This document shows, one piece after another, positions 21,190 to 29,332 of a DNA stretch of 64,000 bases; the stretch's first letter is position 1; each line of letters starts with the position of its first letter. Location of the stretch: NCBI RefSeq assembly GCF_012933465.1, contig NZ_JABBND010000010.1, positions 1-64,000 on the forward strand, given 5' to 3'. A program made the translations under genes and the position numbers. Below the pieces are notes generated by a model that worked only from the letters and a program-made list of their open reading frames with translations, had not been told where the DNA came from and ran no database searches. This DNA is from Actinomycetospora sp. TBRC 11914. Its GTDB lineage: Bacteria; Actinomycetota; Actinomycetes; Mycobacteriales; Pseudonocardiaceae.

Positions 21190-22283
21190 GGGCCCTGGCC
21201 GCGGTGCCGCCGCGGGTGGCCGTGCACCTCGTGCTGGCCGCGCTGCCGCTGCTCTCGATCACCGCGCACGTGGCCGGGCTGGTGCCGATGCACGTCTCGG
21301 CGGGGCTCGTCGTCATCCCGACGGCGCTGGTGCTCCTCGTGCTCGGGATCTTCGTCCCGATGCCCGAGGACCGCCTGGTGCTCGAGGGACTGCGCTGGGG
21401 GATCCTCGCGACGGCGGTCTACGACGTCTTCCGCCTCGACACCGTGGCCTTCCTGGGTTGGTGGGGCGACTTCATCCCGACGATGGGCACGTGGCTCATC
21501 GACGTCGACCCGTCCTCGCGGGTGCTCGGCGGCATCGCCGGCTACGTGTGGCGCTACGCCGGCGACGGCGGCGGCCTGGGCGTGGTGTTCCTCGTCCTGG
21601 CGGCGGCGACGGGGCTGCGCCGGCTGGGCCCGAGGGTGACGGTCGCGGCGGCGGTCCTCTTCGCCGTGGGCCCGACGTGGGGCGGGCTGATGGTGACGGT
21701 GCTCCTGCCGCGGGGCCAGCAGCTGATGTTCCCCCTGACCCCCGTGACCGTGACGCTGTCGTTCATCGGGCACGTGATCTTCGGGGTCGTGCTGGGCCTC
21801 GGCGCGCTGCGCTGCCGCGACCTCGAGGCGCACTGGGCCGGCCCGCGCGTGGTGGACCTGGAGAAGCTCGCGCGCTGGGGCGAGCTGCCGGACCCGGTGC
21901 CGGTCCCGGCGCTGGCCGACATCCCGCCGTCGGCGCTCCCGGGCGGGTCCCGGCGCGCGGCACTTCCCGGCCGCTCCGCCCCCCGGTTGCCCGCGGGGCG
22001 CCCGGCTCCGGGTTCGTCCGTCCTCCCGACGCCGGCCCGCGGGCCCTGGCTGCGGCCGGTCGTGCCGGCTCCGCGGACGGACTCCGGGGCGTTCGAGGTC
22101 ACCGTCGTGGACGCCACGGTCGTCGCCGGCATGGCGCCCGTGCCCGCGGACCCTCGCCGTGGGTCGACCCCGGTGCCGTGGGGCGCCCGGCCGCCGTCGT
22201 CGGGCTCGGGGGGCCCCGGCCGCCGCCCCGGGACGCCCGCGCTCGAGGCGGCCGACTTCGGCCTCCGGTCCGCCCGCCGCTGA
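21186..22283 (+). CDS. Polytopic membrane protein coupled to the DUF1996 gene
   Basis: I do not recognise a family. The first 220 residues contain about six hydrophobic helices, among them VAVHLVLAALPLLSITAHVAG, LVVIPTALVLLVLGIFVPM and VTVTLSFIGHVIFGVVLGLG. The last 120 residues are proline-rich and hydrophilic and probably cytoplasmic. The GTG start overlaps the DUF1996 stop (GTGA), so the two proteins are made together. A joint role in export, anchoring or metal handling of the DUF1996 partner is possible but only inferred from coupling. Confidence 0.75.
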   Translation: MRALAAVPPRVAVHLVLAALPLLSITAHVAGLVPMHVSAGLVVIPTALVLLVLGIFVPMPEDRLVLEGLRWGILATAVYDVFRLDTVAFLGWWGDFIPTMGTWLIDVDPSSRVLGGIAGYVWRYAGDGGGLGVVFLVLAAATGLRRLGPRVTVAAAVLFAVGPTWGGLMVTVLLPRGQQLMFPLTPVTVTLSFIGHVIFGVVLGLGALRCRDLEAHWAGPRVVDLEKLARWGELPDPVPVPALADIPPSALPGGSRRAALPGRSAPRLPAGRPAPGSSVLPTPARGPWLRPVVPAPRTDSGAFEVTVVDATVVAGMAPVPADPRRGSTPVPWGARPPSSGSGGPGRRPGTPALEAADFGLRSARR

Positions 22284-22331
22284 TCAGGGCTCATCAGGCA
22301 GCCCGCGCGGGCTCCGGAGATGCAGGGTGTG

Positions 22332-22366
22332 CCCCTCGCACGCGGGGCCGGTCCCACCGCGAGGGG
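22332..22366. terminator. Terminator between convergent membrane protein and S9 peptidase genes
   Basis: CCCCTCGC at 22332-22339 pairs with GCGAGGGG at 22359-22366 around a GC-rich loop. It lies in the short gap between the two gene ends. Confidence 0.55.
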
Positions 22367-22380
22367 AGCATCCGGCCGCT

Positions 22381-24249
22381 CTAGCCGACCGAGGGTTCCC
22401 CTCGCCCTGGAGTCTCGAGGCCGAGGTGCGTGGTGACCCAGTCGGTGACGGCGTGGATGAACGTCCGGCGGTTCTCGAGGCGCTGGATCTCGTGGCCCTC
22501 GTCGTCGAAGAGCAGGTAGCGCATCTCGACCCCGGCCGCCTTCGCGCCGTGCACCGCGAGCTCGGCCTCGTGGACCGGGACGTTCGTGTCGTAGCGCCCG
22601 TGCACCACCATCAGCGGGGCGCGCAGCCGGTCCATGCGGTGCACCGGGGAGAGCTCGCGGAGCAGGTTGCGGTCGTGGATCGGGTGGCCGTACTCGCCCA
22701 CCGCCGCGTCGGCGATCCACGGCTCGGTCCGCGCGAAGAACGTCTCGAAGTCGGCCATCCCGCACACGTCGACGCCCACCGCGAAGAGCTCGGGGTGGTT
22801 CACCAGCGCCGCGAGCGTCAGGTAGCCCCCGTACGAGCGGCCCATGACGCCGAGCCGCTCCGGGTCGGAGATCCCGGACCCGACCAGGTGCTCGGCGCAC
22901 GTCGCGACGTCGCGGATCGCGGCGAACCGGCCCGCGCCGTTGTCGGCGTTGACGAAGGAGCGCCCGAACCCCGAGGACCCGCGGACGTTCGCGGCGTACA
23001 CGGCGACGCCCCGCTCCAGCAGCGTCTGGTAGAGCGGGGTGAACACCGGCCGCTCCTGGGCCTCGGGCCCGCCGTGCAGGTAGATCACGGTCGGGAGCGG
23101 GCCGACCACCCCCGGCGGGCGGTAGAGCCAGCCGGGCAGGGCGAGGCCGTCCGGCGTCGTCACCGTCTCCAGCGTCGGGTGCACCAGCGAGCCCGGCGAC
23201 CACACCGGGTCCTCCTGCGGGCAGATCAGCGCCGTGGTCTGCGAGGACAGCTCGTGGCACCACACCGCGGCCGGCACGTCCGGCGACTGGATGCCCAGCA
23301 CCAGCGAGTCGCCGTCGTGGCTGAACACCGCGGAGGTGACGACGTCGCCGGGCGGGCTGTAGGGCGCGGGCTTGCCGGAGGCGAGGTCGAGCAGCTCGAC
23401 CTCGCTGCGCCCGGTGACGTTCCAGACCAGCGCGGCGAGCCCGCCGTCCTCGGTGAGCGCGAACCGCTCGAGCTCGGCGTCGTCGCGCTCGGCCAGCACC
23501 TCGGGGTACATCGGGCTGGCGTCGGTGGCGACGTCGACGGCCACCAGCGCCGCCCGCTCGCGCCCGCCGTCGGTGAGCACGAGCATCCGGGTGCCGTCCT
23601 CGACGAACCGGCCGGCCACCACCGACGAGTCGCGGGTGATCGCGACGGGGTGCTCCACCGCGCCGGGCGGGCCGCCGGGTCCGCGCCCCGAGTCGATCTC
23701 GTGCCAGCCCTCGGTGCCGTCGAGGTCGACGATCCCGACGTGCCGCGAGCCCCGCCGGCCCCGGCGCAGCAGGACCCGCCGCCGGTCCGGGGACACGTCG
23801 AGGATCTGCAGCGCGTGCCCGGAGCCGAGCCGCTGCCGCTGGGCGGACTCGACGTCGACGAGCCAGGCCGTCGTCGTCTCGCTGTCGGACTCGGTGATCG
23901 CGACGACGGAGCCGGTGTGGGCCCAGCGGTCGAGCGAGACGGCACCACGGTCGCCGTCACCGACGCCGCGGATCGGGTGCAGGCCGGTCCCGTCGGGGCG
24001 CACCACCAGCACCGTCGAGCGCTCGCCGCCCTCGGGGGCGGCCTGCACGGCGAGCCAGGCGCCGTCGGGGGACCACCGCACCGTCGAGACCAGGTCGGGC
24101 CCGGTGTCGATCGACCACTCCTCGCCGGTGGCGCGCCGGTGCAGCCGCACCCGGGGCCGGCCGTCGCCGTCCCAGACGAACGCGATCGCCGTGCCGTCGG
24201 GGGACGGGCTGGGCGACCAGCACCGGGTCGCGCTGATCCACTCGTCCAC
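22381..24249 (-). CDS. S9 family prolyl-oligopeptidase-like peptidase
   Basis: The 622-residue enzyme has an N-terminal beta-propeller of about 380 residues (repeated WSPDGAWLA-like blades) and a C-terminal alpha/beta hydrolase domain with the triad Ser472 (GRSYGGY), Asp554 (GRYDTNVP) and His586 (DDEGHEI). Such cytoplasmic peptidases cut short peptides. GGGGAG precedes the GTG start. It is the last gene of a minus-strand operon, 46 nt after the amidotransferase, so its natural substrate may be the peptide made by the two upstream enzymes, as suggested by the peptidase in NAGGN clusters. Confidence 0.9.
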   Translation of the reverse strand: MDEWISATRCWSPSPSPDGTAIAFVWDGDGRPRVRLHRRATGEEWSIDTGPDLVSTVRWSPDGAWLAVQAAPEGGERSTVLVVRPDGTGLHPIRGVGDGDRGAVSLDRWAHTGSVVAITESDSETTTAWLVDVESAQRQRLGSGHALQILDVSPDRRRVLLRRGRRGSRHVGIVDLDGTEGWHEIDSGRGPGGPPGAVEHPVAITRDSSVVAGRFVEDGTRMLVLTDGGRERAALVAVDVATDASPMYPEVLAERDDAELERFALTEDGGLAALVWNVTGRSEVELLDLASGKPAPYSPPGDVVTSAVFSHDGDSLVLGIQSPDVPAAVWCHELSSQTTALICPQEDPVWSPGSLVHPTLETVTTPDGLALPGWLYRPPGVVGPLPTVIYLHGGPEAQERPVFTPLYQTLLERGVAVYAANVRGSSGFGRSFVNADNGAGRFAAIRDVATCAEHLVGSGISDPERLGVMGRSYGGYLTLAALVNHPELFAVGVDVCGMADFETFFARTEPWIADAAVGEYGHPIHDRNLLRELSPVHRMDRLRAPLMVVHGRYDTNVPVHEAELAVHGAKAAGVEMRYLLFDDEGHEIQRLENRRTFIHAVTDWVTTHLGLETPGRGEPSVG

Positions 24250-24295
24250 CGGCTCCCCGACCTCCTCCGACCAAGTCCGCAGCCGGGAACCTACG

Positions 24296-26074
24296 TCAGC
24301 CGATCTCGTGGGCCTGCAGCCACATCTCCAGGAGTGCGACCTGCCACAGTGCGTTCGCGCCGAGGTTGGTCCGCCCGGAGTTCGGGTCGTCGAGCATGGT
24401 GGCCACAGCGTCGGACCGGAAGATCCCGCGTCGCTTGGCGGCCGGGTCGGTGAGCGCGGCCGACACGCGCTCGAGGACGGGCCCGGAGAGCTGCCGGATC
24501 GCCGGGACCGGGAAGTAGCCCTTCTTGCGGTCGATGATCTCGTCGGGGAGCACGCCCCGGCTGGCCGCCTTGAGCACCCCCTTGCCGCCGTCGGCCATCT
24601 TCAGCTCCGGCGGGCAGGCGCCCATCGTCTCGACGAAGTCGTGGTCGAGGAACGGCACCCGCGCCTCGAGGCCCCACGCCATCGTCATGTTGTCGACGCG
24701 CTTCACCGGGTCGTCGACGAGCATCACCGTGGTGTCGAGGCGCAGCGCCGCGTCGACGGCGTCCTGCGCGCCCCGGCGGGCGAAGTGCTCCCGCACCAGG
24801 TCCAGCGACGGGTCGGACGAGAGCAGGAACTCCGGCGCCACCAGCTCGCCGATCTCGTCGTGCGGGCGGTCGAAGAACGCCTGGTGGTAGGCGTCCACGG
24901 CGCCCTCGCGGCCGACGCGGGCGATCGGCGGGTACCAGTCGTAGCCGCCGAGCACCTCGTCGGCGCCCTGGCCGGACTGCACCACCTTGATCGACTTCGA
25001 GACTTCGCGGGAGAGCAGGTAGAAGGCGACGACGTCGTGGCTGGTCATCGGCTCCGACATCGCCGCGATCGCGCCGGGCAGGGCCTCGTCGGTCTCGTGC
25101 TTCGGCACGCGGAAGCGGGTGTGGTCGGTGCCGTAGGTCTTCGCGACCAGGTCGGAGTAGTCGAACTCGTCGCCCTGCTCGCCGCCCTCGGACTCGAAGC
25201 CGATCGAGTAGGTCTTGAGGTCCTTCTGGCCCATCTCGGCGAGCAGCGCCACCACGATCGACGAGTCGATGCCACCGGAGAGCAGCACGCCGACCGGCAC
25301 GTCGGAGACCATGCGCCGCTCGACCGCGGTGCGCAGCGACTCCAGCGCGATCTCGGCCCACTCCTCGTCGGAGTGCTGCTGGTCGCCGCGCACGAACTCC
25401 GGCGTCCAGTAGGTCCAGTCGCTCGACGAGCCGTCCGGCTCCACGGTCCGCACGACGGCGGGCGGCAGCTTGCGGACCCCCGACAGGATCGTGTGGGGGG
25501 CGGGCACCACGGCGTGGAAGCTCATGTAGTGGTGCAGCGCCACGCGGTCGATGTCGGTGTCGACGCCGCCCGGCGCGAGCAGGGCGGGCAGCGACGAGGC
25601 GAAGCGCAGCGCGCCGGCCACCGGTGCGACGTAGAGCGGCTTGATGCCCAGCCGGTCCCGGGCGAGCGTCAGGCGGCCGGTGCTCCGGTCGGCGATCGCG
25701 AACGCGAACATGCCCTTGAAGCGCTCCACGCAGTGCTGGCCCCAGCGGTGGAACGCCTTGATGATCACCTCGGTGTCCGAGGTGGAGAAGAACCGGTAGC
25801 CCTCGCGGCCGAGCTCGGCGCGCAGGTCCTGGTAGTTGTAGATGATCCCGTTGAAGACCGCGGTCAGGCCGAGCTCGGCGTCGACCATCGGCTGGGCGCC
25901 GGTCTCGGAGAGGTCGATGATCTTCAGGCGCTGGTGGGCCAGCGCGAGCGGGCCGTGCCCGACGACGCCCCACCCGTCCGGGCCGCGCGGCTCGAGCACC
26001 TGCGCCATCGCGAGGACCGCGCCCACGTGGGCCGCGTTCCCGTCGTAGCGGAACTCGCCGGCGATGCCGCACAC
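24296..26074 (-). CDS. Asparagine synthetase-type amidotransferase, NAGGN-like
   Basis: The 592-residue protein pairs a class II glutaminase domain (catalytic Cys2 in MCGIAGEF) with a synthetase domain bearing the ATP loop LLSGGIDSS near residue 265. Segments such as VALHHYMSFHAVVPAPHTIL and GVRKLPPA recall the amidotransferase of the N-acetylglutaminylglutamine amide (NAGGN) osmolyte clusters rather than ordinary AsnB. It would amidate a terminal carboxylate using glutamine and ATP. The GTG start has GAAGGAG 6 nt upstream. It lies between the ligase and the S9 peptidase. Plain asparagine synthesis remains possible. Confidence 0.85.
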   Translation of the reverse strand: MCGIAGEFRYDGNAAHVGAVLAMAQVLEPRGPDGWGVVGHGPLALAHQRLKIIDLSETGAQPMVDAELGLTAVFNGIIYNYQDLRAELGREGYRFFSTSDTEVIIKAFHRWGQHCVERFKGMFAFAIADRSTGRLTLARDRLGIKPLYVAPVAGALRFASSLPALLAPGGVDTDIDRVALHHYMSFHAVVPAPHTILSGVRKLPPAVVRTVEPDGSSSDWTYWTPEFVRGDQQHSDEEWAEIALESLRTAVERRMVSDVPVGVLLSGGIDSSIVVALLAEMGQKDLKTYSIGFESEGGEQGDEFDYSDLVAKTYGTDHTRFRVPKHETDEALPGAIAAMSEPMTSHDVVAFYLLSREVSKSIKVVQSGQGADEVLGGYDWYPPIARVGREGAVDAYHQAFFDRPHDEIGELVAPEFLLSSDPSLDLVREHFARRGAQDAVDAALRLDTTVMLVDDPVKRVDNMTMAWGLEARVPFLDHDFVETMGACPPELKMADGGKGVLKAASRGVLPDEIIDRKKGYFPVPAIRQLSGPVLERVSAALTDPAAKRRGIFRSDAVATMLDDPNSGRTNLGANALWQVALLEMWLQAHEIG

Positions 26075-26095
26075 GTTGGTCTCCTTCGTCGACGT

Positions 26096-26135
26096 GTGCG
26101 TGCGTTCCCGTGCCCCGGCACGGGAACGCACGCAC
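26096..26135. repeat. 40-bp perfect palindrome, family A copy 2
   Basis: Arm GTGCGTGCGTTCCCGTGCC and its exact complement flank a CC centre. Relative to 6335-6374 one pair next to the centre changed on both sides (T-A to C-G). It lies inside the operon, between the ligase stop and the amidotransferase ribosome-binding site. Confidence 0.85.
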
Positions 26136-26142
26136 AAGCGCG

Positions 26143-28722
26143 TTAGCGCAAAATCCAGGTGTCCTTCGAGCCGCCGCCCCGCGACGAGTTGACCACGAGA
26201 CTGTCGGCGGGCGCGACACGGGTGAGCGGGGTCGGCAGCACCCCGGGATGCGGGCCGAGGACGACGAAGGCCCGCAGGTCCACCACCCGCGGGGCCAGCC
26301 GGGTGCCGGTGAACGTCGGGTGCGTGGAGATGCGGATCGTCTCCTGGGCGACGTAGCTCGCCGGGTTGGCCCGCAGGTCGCGCGCCGCCGCCGCCAGCTC
26401 GTCGGCGTCGGCGTGCGGGCCGATGACGATGCCGGCCCCGCCGTACCCGTCGACCGGCTTGAGCACCAGCTCGTCGAGGTGGTCGAGCACGTGGGCGCGC
26501 TGGTCGTCGTCGGCGCAGAAGTAGGTGGTGACGTCGTCGAGCAGCGGCTTCTCGCCGAAGTAGTACTCGGTGAGCGCCCGGATGTAGGGGTAGACGGCCT
26601 TGTCGTCGACCAGCCCGTTGCCCGGGGTGTTGGCGAGCGCGAGCCGCCCCTCACGAGTCGCGGCCTGCAGCGGCTCGCGCAGCGTGCGGCCGTCCGCGTC
26701 GGGCGAGGCGAAGAGCTTCTCCTCGTCGATGCGCCGGTACGCGACGTCGATCCGCCGGCCGGACACCGCCACCGCGATCGACCCGTCGTCGGTCACCCGC
26801 AGCCCGGAAGGTTCGAGCAGCGGGACGCCCATCTCCTCGGCGAGCATCGCGTGCTCGAAGTACGCCGAGTCCTGGGGCCCCTCGGTGAGCACGACGAGGC
26901 TCGGGTCGTCGCCCGCCGCGGGCGGCGCGCAGGAGAGCAGCGCCGCGCGCAGCATCGCCGGGCCCTCGTCGGAGTCGACGACGCCCTCGGGCGCCTGCAG
27001 CTCGGGCAGCACGCTGCGCACCACCCGGCGGTCGGCCATCGCGTAGGCGATGCCCGAGGGGATGCGCAGGTTGTCCTCGAGGACCTTCCAGCGCCCCTCG
27101 CCGTCGCACACCAGGTCCAGGCCCGAGACCAGCGCCCGCGTGGTCTTCTCGGGGACCATCGTCGAGGCCTCGCCCTCGGCGGGCAGCCAGCGCAGCGCCT
27201 CGCGCGGCAGGATGCCGTCGCGCAGGGCGGCCCGCTCGCCGTGGAGGTCCTGCAGCAGCGCCTCGAGGGTGCGGGCGCGCTGCACCAGGCCGTCGGAGAG
27301 CTGCTCCCAGTCGGTGCGAGTGATCAGCCGGGGGATGAGGTCGAGGGGGAAGAGCCGCTCAGGGTCATCGGGCTGGGGGAAGAACATCGACCGGGCGCGC
27401 TGCTCGGCGTCGCGGCTCTTCTCGTGGGCGAGCAGCCCCGCGGGGCCGATCCGCTCCAGGTTCGTGACGAGCCAGGCGTAGGGGGGCCTCACGTGCCCGG
27501 TCTCGTCCACGGCCTCGTCGTACGACGGCGGGTGGTAGTCGCCGAGCAGGACGGGCGCGGCCGTCGCCGGCGTCGGCAGCTGCTCGACGGCGGGCTCGTC
27601 GGGCTCCCCGCGGGTCTCGGCGACGAGCATGTCGACGACGCCCTCGAGCCCGCCACCGCGGTTGGCGCGCTGGCGCTGGCGGGCCGCGGAGCTGCCCCGG
27701 GCCAGGGCGTCGAGCGCGAGCTCGGAGATCTCGTCCCAGTCGCCGGCGTCGGTGAGGTCGTCGCGCAGGTGGTCGAGCATCAGCCGGATCGCCCGCGACG
27801 GCGGCACCAGCTCCCGGCCGGTGACGTCGACGAGGTCGCCCTCCAGCCCGGAGCGCGCGGCGCGCCACGACGCCGCGCGGAGCAGCTCGGGGCGGTAGCG
27901 CGGCTGGGGTCGGCCCTCGAGGTGGGCCCGCACGCCGTGCACGACGAGCGCCCGCGCGAGCCCGGCGACGAGCACGACGCCGTCGACGGTGGGGGAGGCG
28001 TCGCAGATCCGCACCTCGACGGTCTTCTGGTGCGCCGAGGGACGCATGTCGAAGTAGACCATCCCCGGGTCGGACATCGTCCCGGACCGGAGCAGGTCGT
28101 CGATGAGGGCGTCGTAGTCGGCGGCGTCGCGCAGCGGGGCGGGCGGGCCGGCCGTGGGCCAGCGGTGCCAGGCCAGCGTGCGCGAGCTCGCGTACCCGGT
28201 GTCCTCGCTCTGCCAGAACGGGCTCGAGCCGGACAGCGCGAGCAGGACCGGCAGCCACGGCGCGGAGTGCTGCATGACGGCGACGGCGGCGTCGCGGTCG
28301 GGCACGTCGACGTGCACCTGGGTGCCGCAGATCTGCTGCTCGAAGGCGAGCATCTGGTACTCGTCGCGCATCCGCTCGTAGCGCGGGGAGGCGGTGATGC
28401 CCTGCGCGGAGCTGTCCACCAGCGGCACGCTGCCGGCGCCGACGACGCCGAGGCCGCGCTCCTGCGCCATCGACGACAGCATGCGGCGCAGCCGCAGCAG
28501 GTCGGCGCGCAGGTCGGTGAGGCTCGCCGTCGGGTCGGAGTTCGTCTCGATGATCGACGGCTTGAGCTCGGCCGCGAACGCGTCGGCGTCCAGGTCGGCG
28601 AGCTCGTCGAGCAGCTCGGGCACGCGCGGCACGGCGCTGCGCGTCCCGAGGTCCACCAGGTGGAACTCCTCCTCCACCCCGAGGACGACGTCCCGGGCCG
28701 CCGCGATCCGCTCCGCCGACAT
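26143..28722 (-). CDS. Fused GCS2 carboxylate-amine ligase and circularly permuted ATP-grasp protein
   Basis: The 859-residue protein joins two amide-forming enzymes. Residues 10-370 form a GCS2 (YbdK-type glutamate-cysteine ligase) domain (VLGVEEEFHLVD, CGTQVHVDVPD, KTVEVRICD). Residues 400-859 form a circularly permuted ATP-grasp domain (VLEDNLRIPSGIAYA, GPQDSAYFEH, LANTPGNGLVDDKAVY, VLKPVDGYGGAGIV). Both form peptide-like bonds using ATP, so a short peptide or amide is the likely product. The ATG has TAGCGT 7 nt upstream. It starts the operon with the NAGGN-like amidotransferase and S9 peptidase and is divergent from rpiB. The amino acids joined cannot be predicted. Confidence 0.88.
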   Translation of the reverse strand: MSAERIAAARDVVLGVEEEFHLVDLGTRSAVPRVPELLDELADLDADAFAAELKPSIIETNSDPTASLTDLRADLLRLRRMLSSMAQERGLGVVGAGSVPLVDSSAQGITASPRYERMRDEYQMLAFEQQICGTQVHVDVPDRDAAVAVMQHSAPWLPVLLALSGSSPFWQSEDTGYASSRTLAWHRWPTAGPPAPLRDAADYDALIDDLLRSGTMSDPGMVYFDMRPSAHQKTVEVRICDASPTVDGVVLVAGLARALVVHGVRAHLEGRPQPRYRPELLRAASWRAARSGLEGDLVDVTGRELVPPSRAIRLMLDHLRDDLTDAGDWDEISELALDALARGSSAARQRQRANRGGGLEGVVDMLVAETRGEPDEPAVEQLPTPATAAPVLLGDYHPPSYDEAVDETGHVRPPYAWLVTNLERIGPAGLLAHEKSRDAEQRARSMFFPQPDDPERLFPLDLIPRLITRTDWEQLSDGLVQRARTLEALLQDLHGERAALRDGILPREALRWLPAEGEASTMVPEKTTRALVSGLDLVCDGEGRWKVLEDNLRIPSGIAYAMADRRVVRSVLPELQAPEGVVDSDEGPAMLRAALLSCAPPAAGDDPSLVVLTEGPQDSAYFEHAMLAEEMGVPLLEPSGLRVTDDGSIAVAVSGRRIDVAYRRIDEEKLFASPDADGRTLREPLQAATREGRLALANTPGNGLVDDKAVYPYIRALTEYYFGEKPLLDDVTTYFCADDDQRAHVLDHLDELVLKPVDGYGGAGIVIGPHADADELAAAARDLRANPASYVAQETIRISTHPTFTGTRLAPRVVDLRAFVVLGPHPGVLPTPLTRVAPADSLVVNSSRGGGSKDTWILR

Positions 28723-28729
28723 GACGTGC

Positions 28730-28735
28730 ACGCTA
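28730..28735 (-). promoter_or_regulatory. -10-like hexamer TAGCGT before the GCS2/ATP-grasp gene
   Basis: Read on the minus strand, TAGCGT ends 7 nt before the ATG at 28722, and no ribosome-binding site is present. A leaderless transcript is likely. Confidence 0.4.
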
Positions 28736-28830
28736 GGGCCACCGTGTCACGGGCATGTTTCCCGGCCCGGGTTCCGTGACCAGGACGGCGATCGCGACTA
28801 TCCGTGCGCGACGAGTGGGTAGCCGCCTGC

Positions 28831-28836
28831 GATAGT
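28831..28836 (+). promoter_or_regulatory. -10-like hexamer GATAGT before rpiB
   Basis: GATAGT lies 7 nt before the GTG at 28844 without a ribosome-binding site, consistent with a leaderless rpiB transcript. Confidence 0.45.
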
Positions 28837-28843
28837 GCTGCCC

Positions 28844-29296
28844 GTGCGCGTCTACCTCGGTTCCGACCACGCGGGCTTCGAGCTGAAGGCCCACCTGTGC
28901 AGCGAGCTGCGAGCCGACGGCCACGAGGTCGTCGACGTGGGCCCGGAGGTCTACGACGCCGACGACGACTACCCGCCGTACTGCACCGCCACCGGCGAGC
29001 GCACCGTCGCCGACCCGGGCAGCCTCGGCGTCGTCATCGGCGGCTCGGGCAACGGCGAGCAGATCGCCGCCAACAAGGTGCGCGGCTGCCGGGCGGCGCT
29101 GGCCTGGAGCATCGAGACCGCGCAGCTCGCCCGCCGGCACAACAACGCGCAGATCGTGGCGGTCGGCGCGCGCATGCACACCCCGGAGGAGGCGACGACG
29201 TTCGTGCGGGCGTTCCTCGCGACGGAGTTCGAGGGCGGCCGCCACCAGCGCCGCATCGACATGCTCGACCGGTACGAGAAGGGCGAGCCCATGTGA
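28844..29296 (+). CDS. rpiB: Ribose-5-phosphate isomerase B
   Basis: The 150-residue RpiB/LacAB-family enzyme interconverts ribose 5-phosphate and ribulose 5-phosphate in the pentose phosphate pathway. It begins MRVYLGSDHAGFELK and contains GVVIGGSGNGEQIAANKVRG and the HNNAQIVAVGARMH segment. The mycobacterial form has a catalytic Glu in place of Cys in this loop, as here (GSGNGEQ). GTG 28844 matches remembered homologues. Its TGA stop lies inside the family B palindrome, and nei starts at the palindrome's far edge. Order matches Rv2465c-Rv2464c. Confidence 0.95.
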   Translation: MRVYLGSDHAGFELKAHLCSELRADGHEVVDVGPEVYDADDDYPPYCTATGERTVADPGSLGVVIGGSGNGEQIAANKVRGCRAALAWSIETAQLARRHNNAQIVAVGARMHTPEEATTFVRAFLATEFEGGRHQRRIDMLDRYEKGEPM

Positions 29297-29332
29297 ACGG
29301 TTTTCGTCGTCCCGACGACCACATCCGTTCAC
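29293..29332. repeat. 40-bp imperfect palindrome, family B copy 2, overlapping rpiB stop and touching the nei start
   Basis: Arm GTGAACGGTTTTCGTCGTC pairs with 29314-29332 at 16 of 19 positions around a CC centre. The rpiB TGA occupies bases 2-4 of the palindrome. The symmetric AT/AT flank supplies the nei ATG at 29333. Confidence 0.8.

Noticed and set aside
24296-26137. Longer amidotransferase starting upstream of 26074
   Set aside because: It would read through the palindrome and displace the catalytic Cys2; the GTG at 26074 has a good ribosome-binding site and the correct N-terminus.
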